Shown one piece after another: positions 20,803 through 28,795 of a DNA stretch of 64,000 nt. The stretch lies in assembly GCF_020923435.1 (NCBI RefSeq), contig NZ_CP087263.1, positions 1,321,970 through 1,385,969 of the forward strand, given 5' to 3'. The stretch's first letter is position 1. Each line of letters starts with the position of its first letter. Source of the DNA: Brevibacillus humidisoli. Its GTDB lineage: Bacteria; Bacillota; Bacilli; Brevibacillales; Brevibacillaceae. A program made the translations under genes and the position numbers. The notes beneath the pieces are model-generated. The model did no database searches. It saw only the letters and a list, made by a program, of their open reading frames with translations, and was not told where the DNA came from.

Positions 20803-21696
20803 ATGCTAACGGGAATTCACGTTGCCTTTATCGGGGGTGACGCCCGACAGCTGGAAGTGATCAAGAAATGCATCCAGCTTGATGCCAGCGTCACGCTGAT
20901 CGGTTTTGACAACCTGGAGAGCACCTTCAGCGGGGCAACAAAAAAACCATTAACATGCGATGTGTTGAAAGATGTGGATGCCCTGATCCTGCCTATTGTG
21001 GGTACTGACGATCAAGGTTTTGTGGAGAGCGTATTTTGTTCAAAACCACTCCAATTGGTAGAGGAGCACGCTGTTTCGCTAAAAAAGGATTGCGTCGTAT
21101 ATACGGGTATGGCCAAACCTTACTTGCGGACCCTACTCATCCGGCAGCAAATTACGCTGGTGGAGCTTTTGGACAGGGATGACATTGCGATCTACAATTC
21201 CATTCCCACCGTAGAAGGCGCTCTCATGATGGCGATCCAGAATACGGACATCACCATCCATGGTTCTCAGGTGATGGTGCTCGGACTTGGCCGGGTAGGG
21301 ATGTCGCTGGCCCGCAGTCTGCATGCACTCGGAGCGCGGGTACGGGTAGGGGCAAAACGTCCGGAACACATGGCACGCATATATGAGATGGGACTTACCC
21401 CGTTTCACATTAGTGAACTGAAGCATCAAGTTACCAATGTAGACATTCTCTTCAATACCATTCCTCACCTAGTCATAACAGCAGAAGTGATTGCTCAGAT
21501 GCTGCAGACCGCACTGATTATCGATCTCGCCTCCAAACCGGGGGGAACCGATTTTCGCTATGCGGAACGACGCGGCATCAAAGCTCTCCTGGCACCTGGG
21601 TTGCCCGGAATCGTTGCGCCGAAAACGGCCGGTCAGATTATTGCCAATACATTGGCCCGGCTAATTGCGGAACAATCCGGAGACCGGGAGGAATAA
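20803..21696 (+). CDS. dpaA: Dipicolinate synthase subunit A
   Basis: With DpaB it converts dihydrodipicolinate to dipicolinic acid in the mother cell; calcium dipicolinate fills the spore core. It has 297 residues with an N-terminal domain (DALILPIVGTDDQG) and a Rossmann nucleotide-binding motif (VMVLGLGRVGMSLARSLHAL) near 160-180. It heads dpaA-dpaB-asd-dapG-dapA, which contains the enzymes supplying its substrate. Known as SpoVFA in B. subtilis and there controlled by sigma-K. Confidence 0.95.
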   Translation: MLTGIHVAFIGGDARQLEVIKKCIQLDASVTLIGFDNLESTFSGATKKPLTCDVLKDVDALILPIVGTDDQGFVESVFCSKPLQLVEEHAVSLKKDCVVYTGMAKPYLRTLLIRQQITLVELLDRDDIAIYNSIPTVEGALMMAIQNTDITIHGSQVMVLGLGRVGMSLARSLHALGARVRVGAKRPEHMARIYEMGLTPFHISELKHQVTNVDILFNTIPHLVITAEVIAQMLQTALIIDLASKPGGTDFRYAERRGIKALLAPGLPGIVAPKTAGQIIANTLARLIAEQSGDREE

Positions 21697-21698
21697 GC

Positions 21699-22295
21699 AT
21701 GAGCCACTTGAGTGGAAAAACGATCGGTTTTGGTTTGACCGGTTCACACTGTACGTTTGAGGAGACGATGCCGCAAATCAAGCGGTTGGTTGATGCAGGC
21801 GCCAGAGTCATACCGGTGATTACGCACACGATCCTATCGACCGACACCAGGTTCGGTACCTCAGAGGGATGGCAGAAGCAGTTGGCAGAGATCACGGGTG
21901 AGAAAATTATCTCCACGATCCCGGAAGCGGAGCCGCTGGGACCATCCAAACTGCTTGATGTGATGGTCATTGCTCCCTGCACTGGCAATTCGACGAGCCG
22001 CCTGGCCAATGCGATAACGGATAGTCCTGTCTTGATGGCAGCCAAAGCAACGCTGCGCAATCTGCGGCCTGTCGTCATCGCCATCTCGACCAATGATGGA
22101 CTGGGTCTAAACAGTATGAATATTGCCAAGCTGTTGGCGACCAAGAACATCTATTTTGTTCCATTTGGACAGGACGCGCCAGACAAAAAACCGAATTCAC
22201 TGGTAGCTCGGATGGATCTGATCAAGGAGACGTGCGAAGCAGCGCTGGAAGGTCGACAGCTGCAGCCCCTGCTGATTGAACGATTTCAATATTAA
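21699..22295 (+). CDS. dpaB: Dipicolinate synthase subunit B (flavoprotein-like)
   Basis: 198-residue SpoVFB, partner of DpaA. Flavoprotein-type fold with GKTIGFGLTGSHCTFEETMP at the N-terminus and APCTGNSTSRLANAITD near 90-105. Starts 2 bp after dpaA behind GGAGGAATAAGC, so stoichiometric expression is likely. Confidence 0.94.
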   Translation: MSHLSGKTIGFGLTGSHCTFEETMPQIKRLVDAGARVIPVITHTILSTDTRFGTSEGWQKQLAEITGEKIISTIPEAEPLGPSKLLDVMVIAPCTGNSTSRLANAITDSPVLMAAKATLRNLRPVVIAISTNDGLGLNSMNIAKLLATKNIYFVPFGQDAPDKKPNSLVARMDLIKETCEAALEGRQLQPLLIERFQY

Positions 22296-22331
22296 AATAG
22301 ATTACACTACACAATTGGAGGAGAGAAACGG

Positions 22332-23372
22332 ATGGAGAACCAGACAAACTATACTGTAGCTGTTGTTGGAGCGACAGGTGCTGTAGGACAACAAATGATT
22401 TCCCTTTTGGAGGAGCGCAACTTTCCGGTAGGCAAGTTGAAACTGCTGGCTTCTGGGCGTTCGGCAGGGAAAACCGTTCGCTTCAGAGGAGAGGACGTGA
22501 CCATTGAAGAGGCAAAGCCGGAGAGCTTTGCCGGTGTGGACTACGCTTTGTTCAGTGCTGGAGGATCAGTTAGTAAAGAGCTGGCTCCCCACGCGGTTGA
22601 GCATGGCGCGGTCGTTATCGATAACACTAGCGCATACCGGATGGACCCGCAGGTGCCGCTGGTCGTGCCGGAAGTGAACATGGATGCTGCCCGCCAGCAT
22701 AAAGGGATTATTGCCAATCCCAACTGTTCCACCATTCAGATGGTTTGTGCGCTAAAGCCGTTGTATGACCGCTATGGCATTGACCGCATTATCGTTTCCA
22801 CGTACCAAGCGGTATCCGGTGCCGGTGCGTCCGCCATCGACGAATTGATTACCCAGACGAGAGACGTTCTGGATGGCAAAGAACCAAAGGCAAACATCAT
22901 GCCTGTAGGAAAGCTTCCTGTTCATTACCCGATTGCTTTTAATGCGATTCCGCAGATTGACGTATTCACAGAGAACGGCTTCACTTTTGAAGAAATGAAG
23001 ATGGTGAACGAAACGAAGAAAATCCTGGGCGACGAAGAGGTCAAAGTGGCCGCTACCTGCGTCCGCCTTCCGATCGTCAAAGGCCACAGTGAATCAGTCT
23101 ATATCGAATTAAAAGATGAGTACGATCTGGATGAAGTATTCTCACTGCTCGGCAGCGCACCAGGAGTGGTGCTTGTCGATTCCCCGTCCGAACAGCGTTA
23201 CCCGTTGGCTCTCGACTGCGCAGGCAAGCTTGAAGTGTTTGTCGGACGCATCCGTCGTGATTTGACTCACCCACGCGGACTGCATATGTGGGTCGTTTCG
23301 GACAACTTGCTAAAGGGAGCTGCATGGAATACGGTGCAAATCGCGGAGGAACTGATCAAGGATAGACAGTAG
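22332..23372 (+). CDS. asd: Aspartate-semialdehyde dehydrogenase
   Basis: NADPH-dependent reduction of aspartyl phosphate to aspartate semialdehyde, the branch point to lysine, threonine, methionine and dipicolinate. 346 residues with an N-terminal Rossmann motif ([12 protein letters not shown]) and the catalytic cysteine in NPNCSTIQ near residue 131. Behind GGAGGAGAG, inside the dpa/dap operon. Confidence 0.95.
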   Translation: MENQTNYTVAVVGATGAVGQQMISLLEERNFPVGKLKLLASGRSAGKTVRFRGEDVTIEEAKPESFAGVDYALFSAGGSVSKELAPHAVEHGAVVIDNTSAYRMDPQVPLVVPEVNMDAARQHKGIIANPNCSTIQMVCALKPLYDRYGIDRIIVSTYQAVSGAGASAIDELITQTRDVLDGKEPKANIMPVGKLPVHYPIAFNAIPQIDVFTENGFTFEEMKMVNETKKILGDEEVKVAATCVRLPIVKGHSESVYIELKDEYDLDEVFSLLGSAPGVVLVDSPSEQRYPLALDCAGKLEVFVGRIRRDLTHPRGLHMWVVSDNLLKGAAWNTVQIAEELIKDRQ

Positions 23373-23384
23373 GAGAGAGGTTCA

Positions 23385-24611
23385 ATGAGAATTCTCGTCC
23401 AGAAGTTCGGCGGCTCCTCCCTGACCACGGGAGAGTGCCGCCAGCGAGCGATCCACCATATTGAAAAGGCGCATGCCGAAGGATATGCGCTGGTTGTTGT
23501 CGTATCAGCGATGGGGAGAAAAGGCGATCCCTATGCAACCGACACCCTGCTGCAGATGGTCCGCGAAAACGGAAATCAACTCCCCCCACGTGAAGCCGAC
23601 TTGCTTCTCCATACAGGCGAGATCATTTCGGCAGCCATGATGTGCAGCATGCTGCAGGCTCGTGGAATCAAAGCCACCATTCTGACAGGTGGTCAGGCGA
23701 ATATCATCACTTCTGACGACCATACCAACGCGCATATTTACACGATTGATCCCAACCGCATCAAGCAGGAGTTGGAGCGGGGATCCGTGGTGATCGTCCC
23801 TGGTTTTCAGGGAAGAACAGTAGACTGGGAGATTACAACTCTTGGCAGAGGGGGAAGCGATACGACCGCAACCGCTCTCGGCGTTGCGCTTGGCGCTGAA
23901 ATGGTTGACATCTTTACCGACGTGAACGGCATTATGACCGCAGACCCTCGCATCGTGGAAGAAGCACAGCCGCTTACTTCTGTTACCTATACAGAGATTT
24001 GCAACATGGCTCATCTCGGAGCCAAAGTGATTCATCCGCGGGCAGTTGAGATTGCCATGCAGACCAACGTTCCCATCCGGGTTCGCTCCACGTTTTCGGA
24101 TGAGCCCGGCACCCTGGTGACATCGATCCAACAGGCGGGACGGATTCATGGTCAGATTAACGATCGTCTTGTGATCGGGATTGCCAACGTGGAGAACCTC
24201 ACACAGATAAAGGTTTTGGCTAAGGAAGGACAATACGATACACAGCTGCAGGTATTCAAGGCGATGGCCAATCACGGAATCAGCGTTGATTTTATCAATG
24301 TGAATCCACGCGGTGTCGCCTACACGGTTCATGATCGGATGGCTGAGCGTGCGTCGGGCATTCTAAAAGAGATGGGATATGAACCGCAATTACTGAGAGA
24401 GTGCGCCAAGGTTTCTGTAATCGGTGCCGGTATCGCAGGCGTACCGGGCGTAATGGCGCAGATTGTCGAGGCCTTGACTTGCGATGACGTGCCCATTCTG
24501 CAGTCTGCTGATTCCCATACGACCATCTGGGTACTAGTTCATCAGTCAGACATGGTGAAAGCTGTTCGCGCCTTACATCGGCAATTCCAACTTCATAAGA
24601 GTGAACATTGA
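23385..24611 (+). CDS. dapG: Aspartokinase (DapG type)
   Basis: Phosphorylates aspartate, the first step of the pathway. 408 residues: an amino-acid kinase domain beginning KFGGSS, with GRGGSDTTA near 160, followed by two ACT domains from about 265. By position (asd-dapG-dapA) it corresponds to the B. subtilis aspartokinase I that is feedback-controlled by diaminopimelate. No lysine riboswitch is apparent upstream, in keeping with this class. Confidence 0.93.
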   Translation: MRILVQKFGGSSLTTGECRQRAIHHIEKAHAEGYALVVVVSAMGRKGDPYATDTLLQMVRENGNQLPPREADLLLHTGEIISAAMMCSMLQARGIKATILTGGQANIITSDDHTNAHIYTIDPNRIKQELERGSVVIVPGFQGRTVDWEITTLGRGGSDTTATALGVALGAEMVDIFTDVNGIMTADPRIVEEAQPLTSVTYTEICNMAHLGAKVIHPRAVEIAMQTNVPIRVRSTFSDEPGTLVTSIQQAGRIHGQINDRLVIGIANVENLTQIKVLAKEGQYDTQLQVFKAMANHGISVDFINVNPRGVAYTVHDRMAERASGILKEMGYEPQLLRECAKVSVIGAGIAGVPGVMAQIVEALTCDDVPILQSADSHTTIWVLVHQSDMVKAVRALHRQFQLHKSEH

Positions 24612-24680
24612 TCATGTCGAGAACCTGTTCACCCTCTCTTGTGGGGTGTGACAACAACCTTCTCTCACATGATGGGTTCT
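24611..24680 (+). other. Crossing inverted repeats between dapG and dapA
   Basis: ATCATGT (24611-24617) matches ACATGAT (24667-24673) and AGAACC (24620-24625) matches GGTTCT (24675-24680). The two stems cross, so only one can form unless they make a pseudoknot. Between them GTTCACCC and GGGTGTGAC (24627-24652) make a local hairpin. Could be a translational or transcriptional switch before dapA, or chance in a 79-nt gap. Confidence 0.3.
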
Positions 24681-24702
24681 GGGGAAAGGATTGAGAGGAA
24701 AA

Positions 24703-25569
24703 GTGGCACGTTTTGGACGACTGGTAACGGCAATGGTAACCCCATTTGACGATGCCTTGCAGATTGATTTGGAAAAGACCGAGCGGCTGATTGACCATCT
24801 CCTCCATACGGGAACAACAGCGCTCGTTGTCAGCGGGACGACAGGTGAGTCACCGACGCTGTCACAAGAGGAAAAACTAACCCTGTTGCAGCATGTCGTT
24901 CGCTATACAAATGGCCGCTGTCCGGTGATCGTCGGGACGGGGAGCAACCAGACCAAGGGCAGCATTGAATTGACGCAAGAAGCAGAGAAAGTTGGCGCGG
25001 ATGCGATTATGCTCGTGACACCGTACTACAATCGTCCTTCTCAGGAAGGTTTGTATCAGCACTTTAAGGCTGTAGCGGAGTCAACATCGCTGCCGGTTAT
25101 GCTCTACAACGTTCCCGGCCGGACGAGTGTCAATATGACGGCAGAGACCACACTGCGCCTGGCGGAAATTCCCAATGTCGTTTGTGTCAAGGAAGCCTCA
25201 GGAAACCTGTCGCAAATGGCGAAAATTATAGAACATGCTCCTGAAGGATTCGAACTGTATAGTGGAGATGACGCGATTACGCTGCCCGTTTTGTCTATCG
25301 GTGGTGTTGGCGTGGTGAGTGTTGCTAGCCATGTAGTTGGCAGCGAGATGAAGGATATGATTGAAGCTTTTACAAAAGGGGACCATTCTCAGGCAGCCTC
25401 ATTGCATCGGAAACTGCTGCCGGTATTTGAAGGCCTGTTCGCTTTTCCAAGTCCGACACCGGTCAAGGCAGGACTGGAAAAGCAGGGCGTGCCGGTCGGT
25501 GGCGTCCGCCTGCCGCTGATTGAGCTGAACGAGCAGGAGCGCGACTTTATCTACTCACTGCTTGACTGA
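24703..25569 (+). CDS. dapA: 4-hydroxy-tetrahydrodipicolinate synthase
   Basis: Condenses pyruvate with aspartate semialdehyde; the product feeds both diaminopimelate/lysine and, through DpaAB, dipicolinate. From GTG 24703 it has 288 residues. Motifs: GTTGESPT (substrate loop), YNVPGRT, and the Schiff-base lysine K163 in VCVKEASGNL. A TTG at 24691 would add four residues; GTG is preferred because GAGAGG precedes it closely and homologues begin near FGRLVTAMVTPFD, but both sites are weak. Last gene of the operon. Confidence 0.94.
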   Translation: MARFGRLVTAMVTPFDDALQIDLEKTERLIDHLLHTGTTALVVSGTTGESPTLSQEEKLTLLQHVVRYTNGRCPVIVGTGSNQTKGSIELTQEAEKVGADAIMLVTPYYNRPSQEGLYQHFKAVAESTSLPVMLYNVPGRTSVNMTAETTLRLAEIPNVVCVKEASGNLSQMAKIIEHAPEGFELYSGDDAITLPVLSIGGVGVVSVASHVVGSEMKDMIEAFTKGDHSQAASLHRKLLPVFEGLFAFPSPTPVKAGLEKQGVPVGGVRLPLIELNEQERDFIYSLLD

Positions 25570-25591
25570 CAAACAATCAGAACATCGTTAT

Positions 25592-25625
25592 GAGGGGAAC
25601 GGGTTCCGTTTCCCTCTTTTTCTTA
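25592..25625 (+). terminator. Intrinsic terminator after dapA
   Basis: GAGGGGAACGG pairs with CCGTTTCCCTC (one G-T) around a GTT loop and is followed by TTTTTCTT. Confidence 0.85.
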
Positions 25626-25735
25626 TTTTCAGTCTTCTTTTCCTCCGTTCTCGAGAAACGCTTACGGTTCAAGTGTTCTCTTGCCACTGTGCAATCCTTC
25701 GACACCAACCTGACACAGGATAACCTTTTTCTCAG

Positions 25736-25765
25736 TTGTTTTCTTCTTTTCATATCGGGTATAAT
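25736..25765 (+). promoter_or_regulatory. Predicted sigma-A promoter of rnjB
   Basis: TTGTTT at 25736-25741, 18-bp spacer, TATAAT at 25760-25765; 69 bp before the TTG start codon. Confidence 0.6.
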
Positions 25766-25834
25766 GTGGATAAGTGTTTTGGGGCGGTTGTTTCTAAGTA
25801 TGTAGCAGACAACTAAATATAGGAGGTACACATA

Positions 25835-27511
25835 TTGGGCAAGTCCAATCATTCGATTCTCATTTTCGCTCTGGGCGGAGTAGGCGAAATTGGGAAGAAC
25901 ATGTACGTCATTCAATGCGACGACGACATCGTCGTTATTGATGCTGGATTAAAATTCCCAGAAGAGGAAATGCTGGGTATTGATATGGTTATTCCCGACA
26001 TCACGTACCTGGAGGAAAACCGTGATAAAGTGCGCGGAATCATCATCACGCATGGTCACGAAGACCATATCGGCGGACTCCCATACGTGCTGCGCCACGT
26101 TAACGTGCCGATCTACGCAACGAAACTGACGCTTGGTTTAATCGAGGCCAAGCTAAAGGAAAGTGGCCTGCTCGGGGAAACGAAACGGCATTTGATCACC
26201 GGGGATTCGGAAATCCGGCTCGGCAAGCTGAAAGCGAGTTTCTTTCGGACGAACCACAGCATACCCGATTCAGTCGGTGTCTGTTTAGATACACCGGAAG
26301 GGGCGATTGTTCATACAGGTGATTTCAAGTTCGATCAGACACCTGTGAACAATCAGACAGCCGATATTGCCAAAATGGCAGAGATCGGTGCCAAAGGCGT
26401 GCTTTGTCTGCTGTCAGACAGCACCAACTCCGAACGACCCGGCTTCACCGGATCGGAACGTTCCGTGGGGGAAGCAATCAAAGACGTATTTAGCAAAGCA
26501 ACCGGACGTATCATCGTTTCGACGTTTGCGTCCAATGTTCACCGCGTCCAACAAGTATTTGACGCCGCATACGAATACGATCGCAAAGTAGCGATTGTCG
26601 GACGCAGCATGGTGAACGTAATTACGATCAGCATGGAACTTGGCTATCTTAACGCTCCCGAGGGCATCATCGTGGAGCCGGATGAAGTGAACAAGCTCCC
26701 TGCAGAAAAAGTAGTCATCCTGTCGACAGGAAGTCAAGGGGAGCCGATGTCCGCGCTTACCCGTATGGCCCGATCCGCCCATCGGAAACTGGACATCCTG
26801 CCGGGAGATACTGTAGTGATAGCGGCGACACCTATTCCAGGCAACGAGAAATACGTAGCCCGTACAATCGACCAACTGTACCGGATAGGGGCAGAGGTCA
26901 TCTACGGTGGACATGGTCCAACTGGCACGGTACACGTGTCAGGGCACGGCAGTCAGGAAGATCTTCGCTTGATGCTGAACCTGATGAAGCCGAAGTTTTT
27001 TATCCCGATTCACGGTGAGTTCCGGATGCTCAGGATGCACGGCATCCTGGCCGAACAGGTAGGTGTCCCGCCGGAGAACATCTTCCTGCTGGACAACGGA
27101 GACAGCGTGGAGATTTCCGATGGGAAGGCTCGATATGGCCCGAAAGTGCATGTGGGCAATGTCCTGATCGACGGCCTTGGTGTCGGTGATGTTGGCAATA
27201 TCGTGCTCCGCGATCGAAAATTACTTTCACAAGATGGAATTCTGGTAGTTGTCGTTACACTTAGCAAGCAAAACGGTACGATTTTGTCCGGACCAGACAT
27301 TATCTCCAGAGGCTTCGTCTATGTACGGGAATCAGAAGAATTGCTGGAGGAGGCAAATCGCATCGTGACCCAAACACTTCAAAAATGTGTCGAAGAAAAC
27401 GTCAATGAATGGTCATCCTTGAAAAATAATGTGAAAGAATCGCTGGGCCGTTATCTGTACGATCAGACTCGCAGACGGCCGATGATCCTACCGATCATCA
27501 TGGAAGTATAA
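25835..27511 (+). CDS. rnjB: Ribonuclease J at the rnjB (J2) locus
   Basis: Metallo-beta-lactamase/beta-CASP ribonuclease with endonucleolytic and 5'-3' exonucleolytic activity in mRNA decay and rRNA maturation. The TTG start follows AGGAGGT; 558 residues. The zinc motif H73-x-H75-x-D77-H78 (THGHEDHIGG) is complete, followed by HTGDFKFD, the beta-CASP SDSTNSERPG and SGHG. By position (dapA-rnj-tepA-ylzJ-spoIIIE) it is the RNase J2 locus, but B. subtilis J2 has a degenerate motif there (THGHDEN), so this protein is catalytically J1-like at that site. Confidence 0.93.
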   Translation: MGKSNHSILIFALGGVGEIGKNMYVIQCDDDIVVIDAGLKFPEEEMLGIDMVIPDITYLEENRDKVRGIIITHGHEDHIGGLPYVLRHVNVPIYATKLTLGLIEAKLKESGLLGETKRHLITGDSEIRLGKLKASFFRTNHSIPDSVGVCLDTPEGAIVHTGDFKFDQTPVNNQTADIAKMAEIGAKGVLCLLSDSTNSERPGFTGSERSVGEAIKDVFSKATGRIIVSTFASNVHRVQQVFDAAYEYDRKVAIVGRSMVNVITISMELGYLNAPEGIIVEPDEVNKLPAEKVVILSTGSQGEPMSALTRMARSAHRKLDILPGDTVVIAATPIPGNEKYVARTIDQLYRIGAEVIYGGHGPTGTVHVSGHGSQEDLRLMLNLMKPKFFIPIHGEFRMLRMHGILAEQVGVPPENIFLLDNGDSVEISDGKARYGPKVHVGNVLIDGLGVGDVGNIVLRDRKLLSQDGILVVVVTLSKQNGTILSGPDIISRGFVYVRESEELLEEANRIVTQTLQKCVEENVNEWSSLKNNVKESLGRYLYDQTRRRPMILPIIMEV

Positions 27512-27518
27512 GGAAGCG

Positions 27519-27549
27519 AAAAAGGGCAGCGCTGGTCGCTGCCCTTTTT
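27519..27549 (+). terminator. Intrinsic terminator after rnjB
   Basis: GGGCAGCG (27524-27531) and CGCTGCCC (27537-27544) with flanking A5/T5, a symmetric stem that could work in both directions. Confidence 0.9.
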
Positions 27550-27580
27550 ACTTTGCTCTCACGCATTAATTCTCCCCAAC

Positions 27581-27599
27581 CTAACCATACTATGGTTAG
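27581..27599 (+). promoter_or_regulatory. 19-bp palindrome before the tepA ribosome-binding site
   Basis: CTAACCATA, one central C, TATGGTTAG: a perfect 9-bp dyad ending 3 bp before AAGGAGGT of tepA. In RNA it would fold only with a strained loop, so a dimeric repressor operator is the more natural reading. No clear promoter can be assigned around it. Confidence 0.45.
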
Positions 27600-27615
27600 T
27601 TAAGGAGGTATTGAC

Positions 27616-28461
27616 ATGCCCAACACGTCAGTTAACGATTTGTTGCGGAGAACAGCACTACGAAACGACCAACCTCCGCAAACACCATCAACTCCGCCAC
27701 AGGTGTCACCCCCCCCTTCACCAGGTGTGTCGCCTACCCAACCGCCAGGTATCACACCAGGACAACCGCCAACCGGGGAGGATGCCAAGAAAAACGTTCT
27801 TGATACGATCAGCCAGTTGGGTCAGACCAACGTACCCCAATTGGAGAGCAACATCTACTGCCTGTCAATCATCGGCCAGGTGGAAGGGCATATTCAGCTC
27901 CCGCCGCAAAACAAGACGACCAAATACGAACATATCATTCCACAGTTGGTCGCAGCAGAACAAAACCCCAAAGTGGAAGGGATTCTCTGCATCCTCAACA
28001 CAGTAGGCGGGGACGTAGAGGCAGGTCTAGCCATAGCGGAAATGATCGCTTCCCTCTCCAAGCCGATCGTCACCCTTGTTCTGGGCGGCGGACACAGTAT
28101 CGGCGTGCCGATCGCAGTTGCCGGCGATTATTCGTTCATCACCGAAACAGCGACGATGACGATTCATCCGATTCGGCTGACCGGTCTGGTGATCGGAGTC
28201 CCGCAAACCTTTGAGTATCTGGACAAGATGCAGGATCGTGTGGTGAGTTTCGTTTCCCGCAATTCCAAAATATCCGAAGAGCAGTTTCGGGATTTGATGT
28301 TGACTACAGGCCAGTTGACACGCGATATCGGGACCAATGTGATCGGAGCCGATGCTGTCAAATACGGTCTGATCGACGAAGTAGGCGGACTGGGCAGCGC
28401 CCTCAAGAAACTAAATGACTTGATAGAGCAGGTCCGCAGCCAACAGCAGGTGATACAATGA
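27616..28461 (+). CDS. tepA: TepA, ClpP/crotonase-fold serine protease
   Basis: ClpP-like protein named translocation-enhancing protein in B. subtilis, also linked to sporulation. 281 residues. The N-terminal 15-55 stretch is Pro/Thr/Ser-rich (many PP pairs) and looks disordered; the fold carries [15 protein letters not shown] and the nucleophile motif [12 protein letters not shown] with S at the ClpP position. No signal peptide is visible. A C8 run at 27709-27716 lies in frame in the proline-rich part and is a slippage risk. ylzJ overlaps its end. Confidence 0.9.
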   Translation: MPNTSVNDLLRRTALRNDQPPQTPSTPPQVSPPPSPGVSPTQPPGITPGQPPTGEDAKKNVLDTISQLGQTNVPQLESNIYCLSIIGQVEGHIQLPPQNKTTKYEHIIPQLVAAEQNPKVEGILCILNTVGGDVEAGLAIAEMIASLSKPIVTLVLGGGHSIGVPIAVAGDYSFITETATMTIHPIRLTGLVIGVPQTFEYLDKMQDRVVSFVSRNSKISEEQFRDLMLTTGQLTRDIGTNVIGADAVKYGLIDEVGGLGSALKKLNDLIEQVRSQQQVIQ

Positions 28462-28688
28462 TCATTCATTCCGTTGTTCCGCTAGAGTTGATATTTGAAA
28501 ATTACGAACAAAACGGGAAGCAGAAGCTGAGGGAGATTGCCCTGGGTGAGGGAGTGAAGATGCTGGTCGAAGAGAACGGCGAGTACGAGGGAACCGTTGT
28601 CCGCCTGATCAGTCCCAACCCACAGGATTACCTCAATCCACGGTTTGCACCAGGTCAAAAAATCACCTTTCGTCCCGATATTTCGTAA
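28458..28688 (+). CDS. ylzJ: YlzJ-like protein
   Basis: A 76-residue protein with [15 protein letters not shown] and the C-terminal [13 protein letters not shown], typical of the YlzJ family. Start overlaps the tepA stop (ATGA). Conserved between tepA and spoIIIE in Bacillales; function unknown. Confidence 0.85.
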   Translation: MIIHSVVPLELIFENYEQNGKQKLREIALGEGVKMLVEENGEYEGTVVRLISPNPQDYLNPRFAPGQKITFRPDIS

Positions 28689-28717
28689 GCATCTCCTGTA
28701 TTTCTGATATTTTCCTG

Positions 28718-28726
28718 TGGTATACT
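28718..28726 (+). promoter_or_regulatory. Possible extended -10 promoter before spoIIIE
   Basis: TG-G-TATACT (TATACT at 28721-28726) without a convincing -35 hexamer. If used, its transcript must pass the hairpin at 28744-28775. Confidence 0.4.
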
Positions 28727-28743
28727 AGATTTGCACAGGACAT

Positions 28744-28775
28744 GCAGCCGAAAAGAAAATCGGCTGCCTTTTCAT
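28744..28775 (+). terminator. Terminator-like hairpin between ylzJ and spoIIIE
   Basis: GCAGCCGA (28744-28751) pairs with TCGGCTGC (28760-28767) around an A-rich loop, followed by CTTTTCATT. It either ends the tepA-ylzJ transcript or attenuates spoIIIE. Confidence 0.7.
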
Positions 28776-28795
28776 TCTAAATCGGGAGGCATGCC

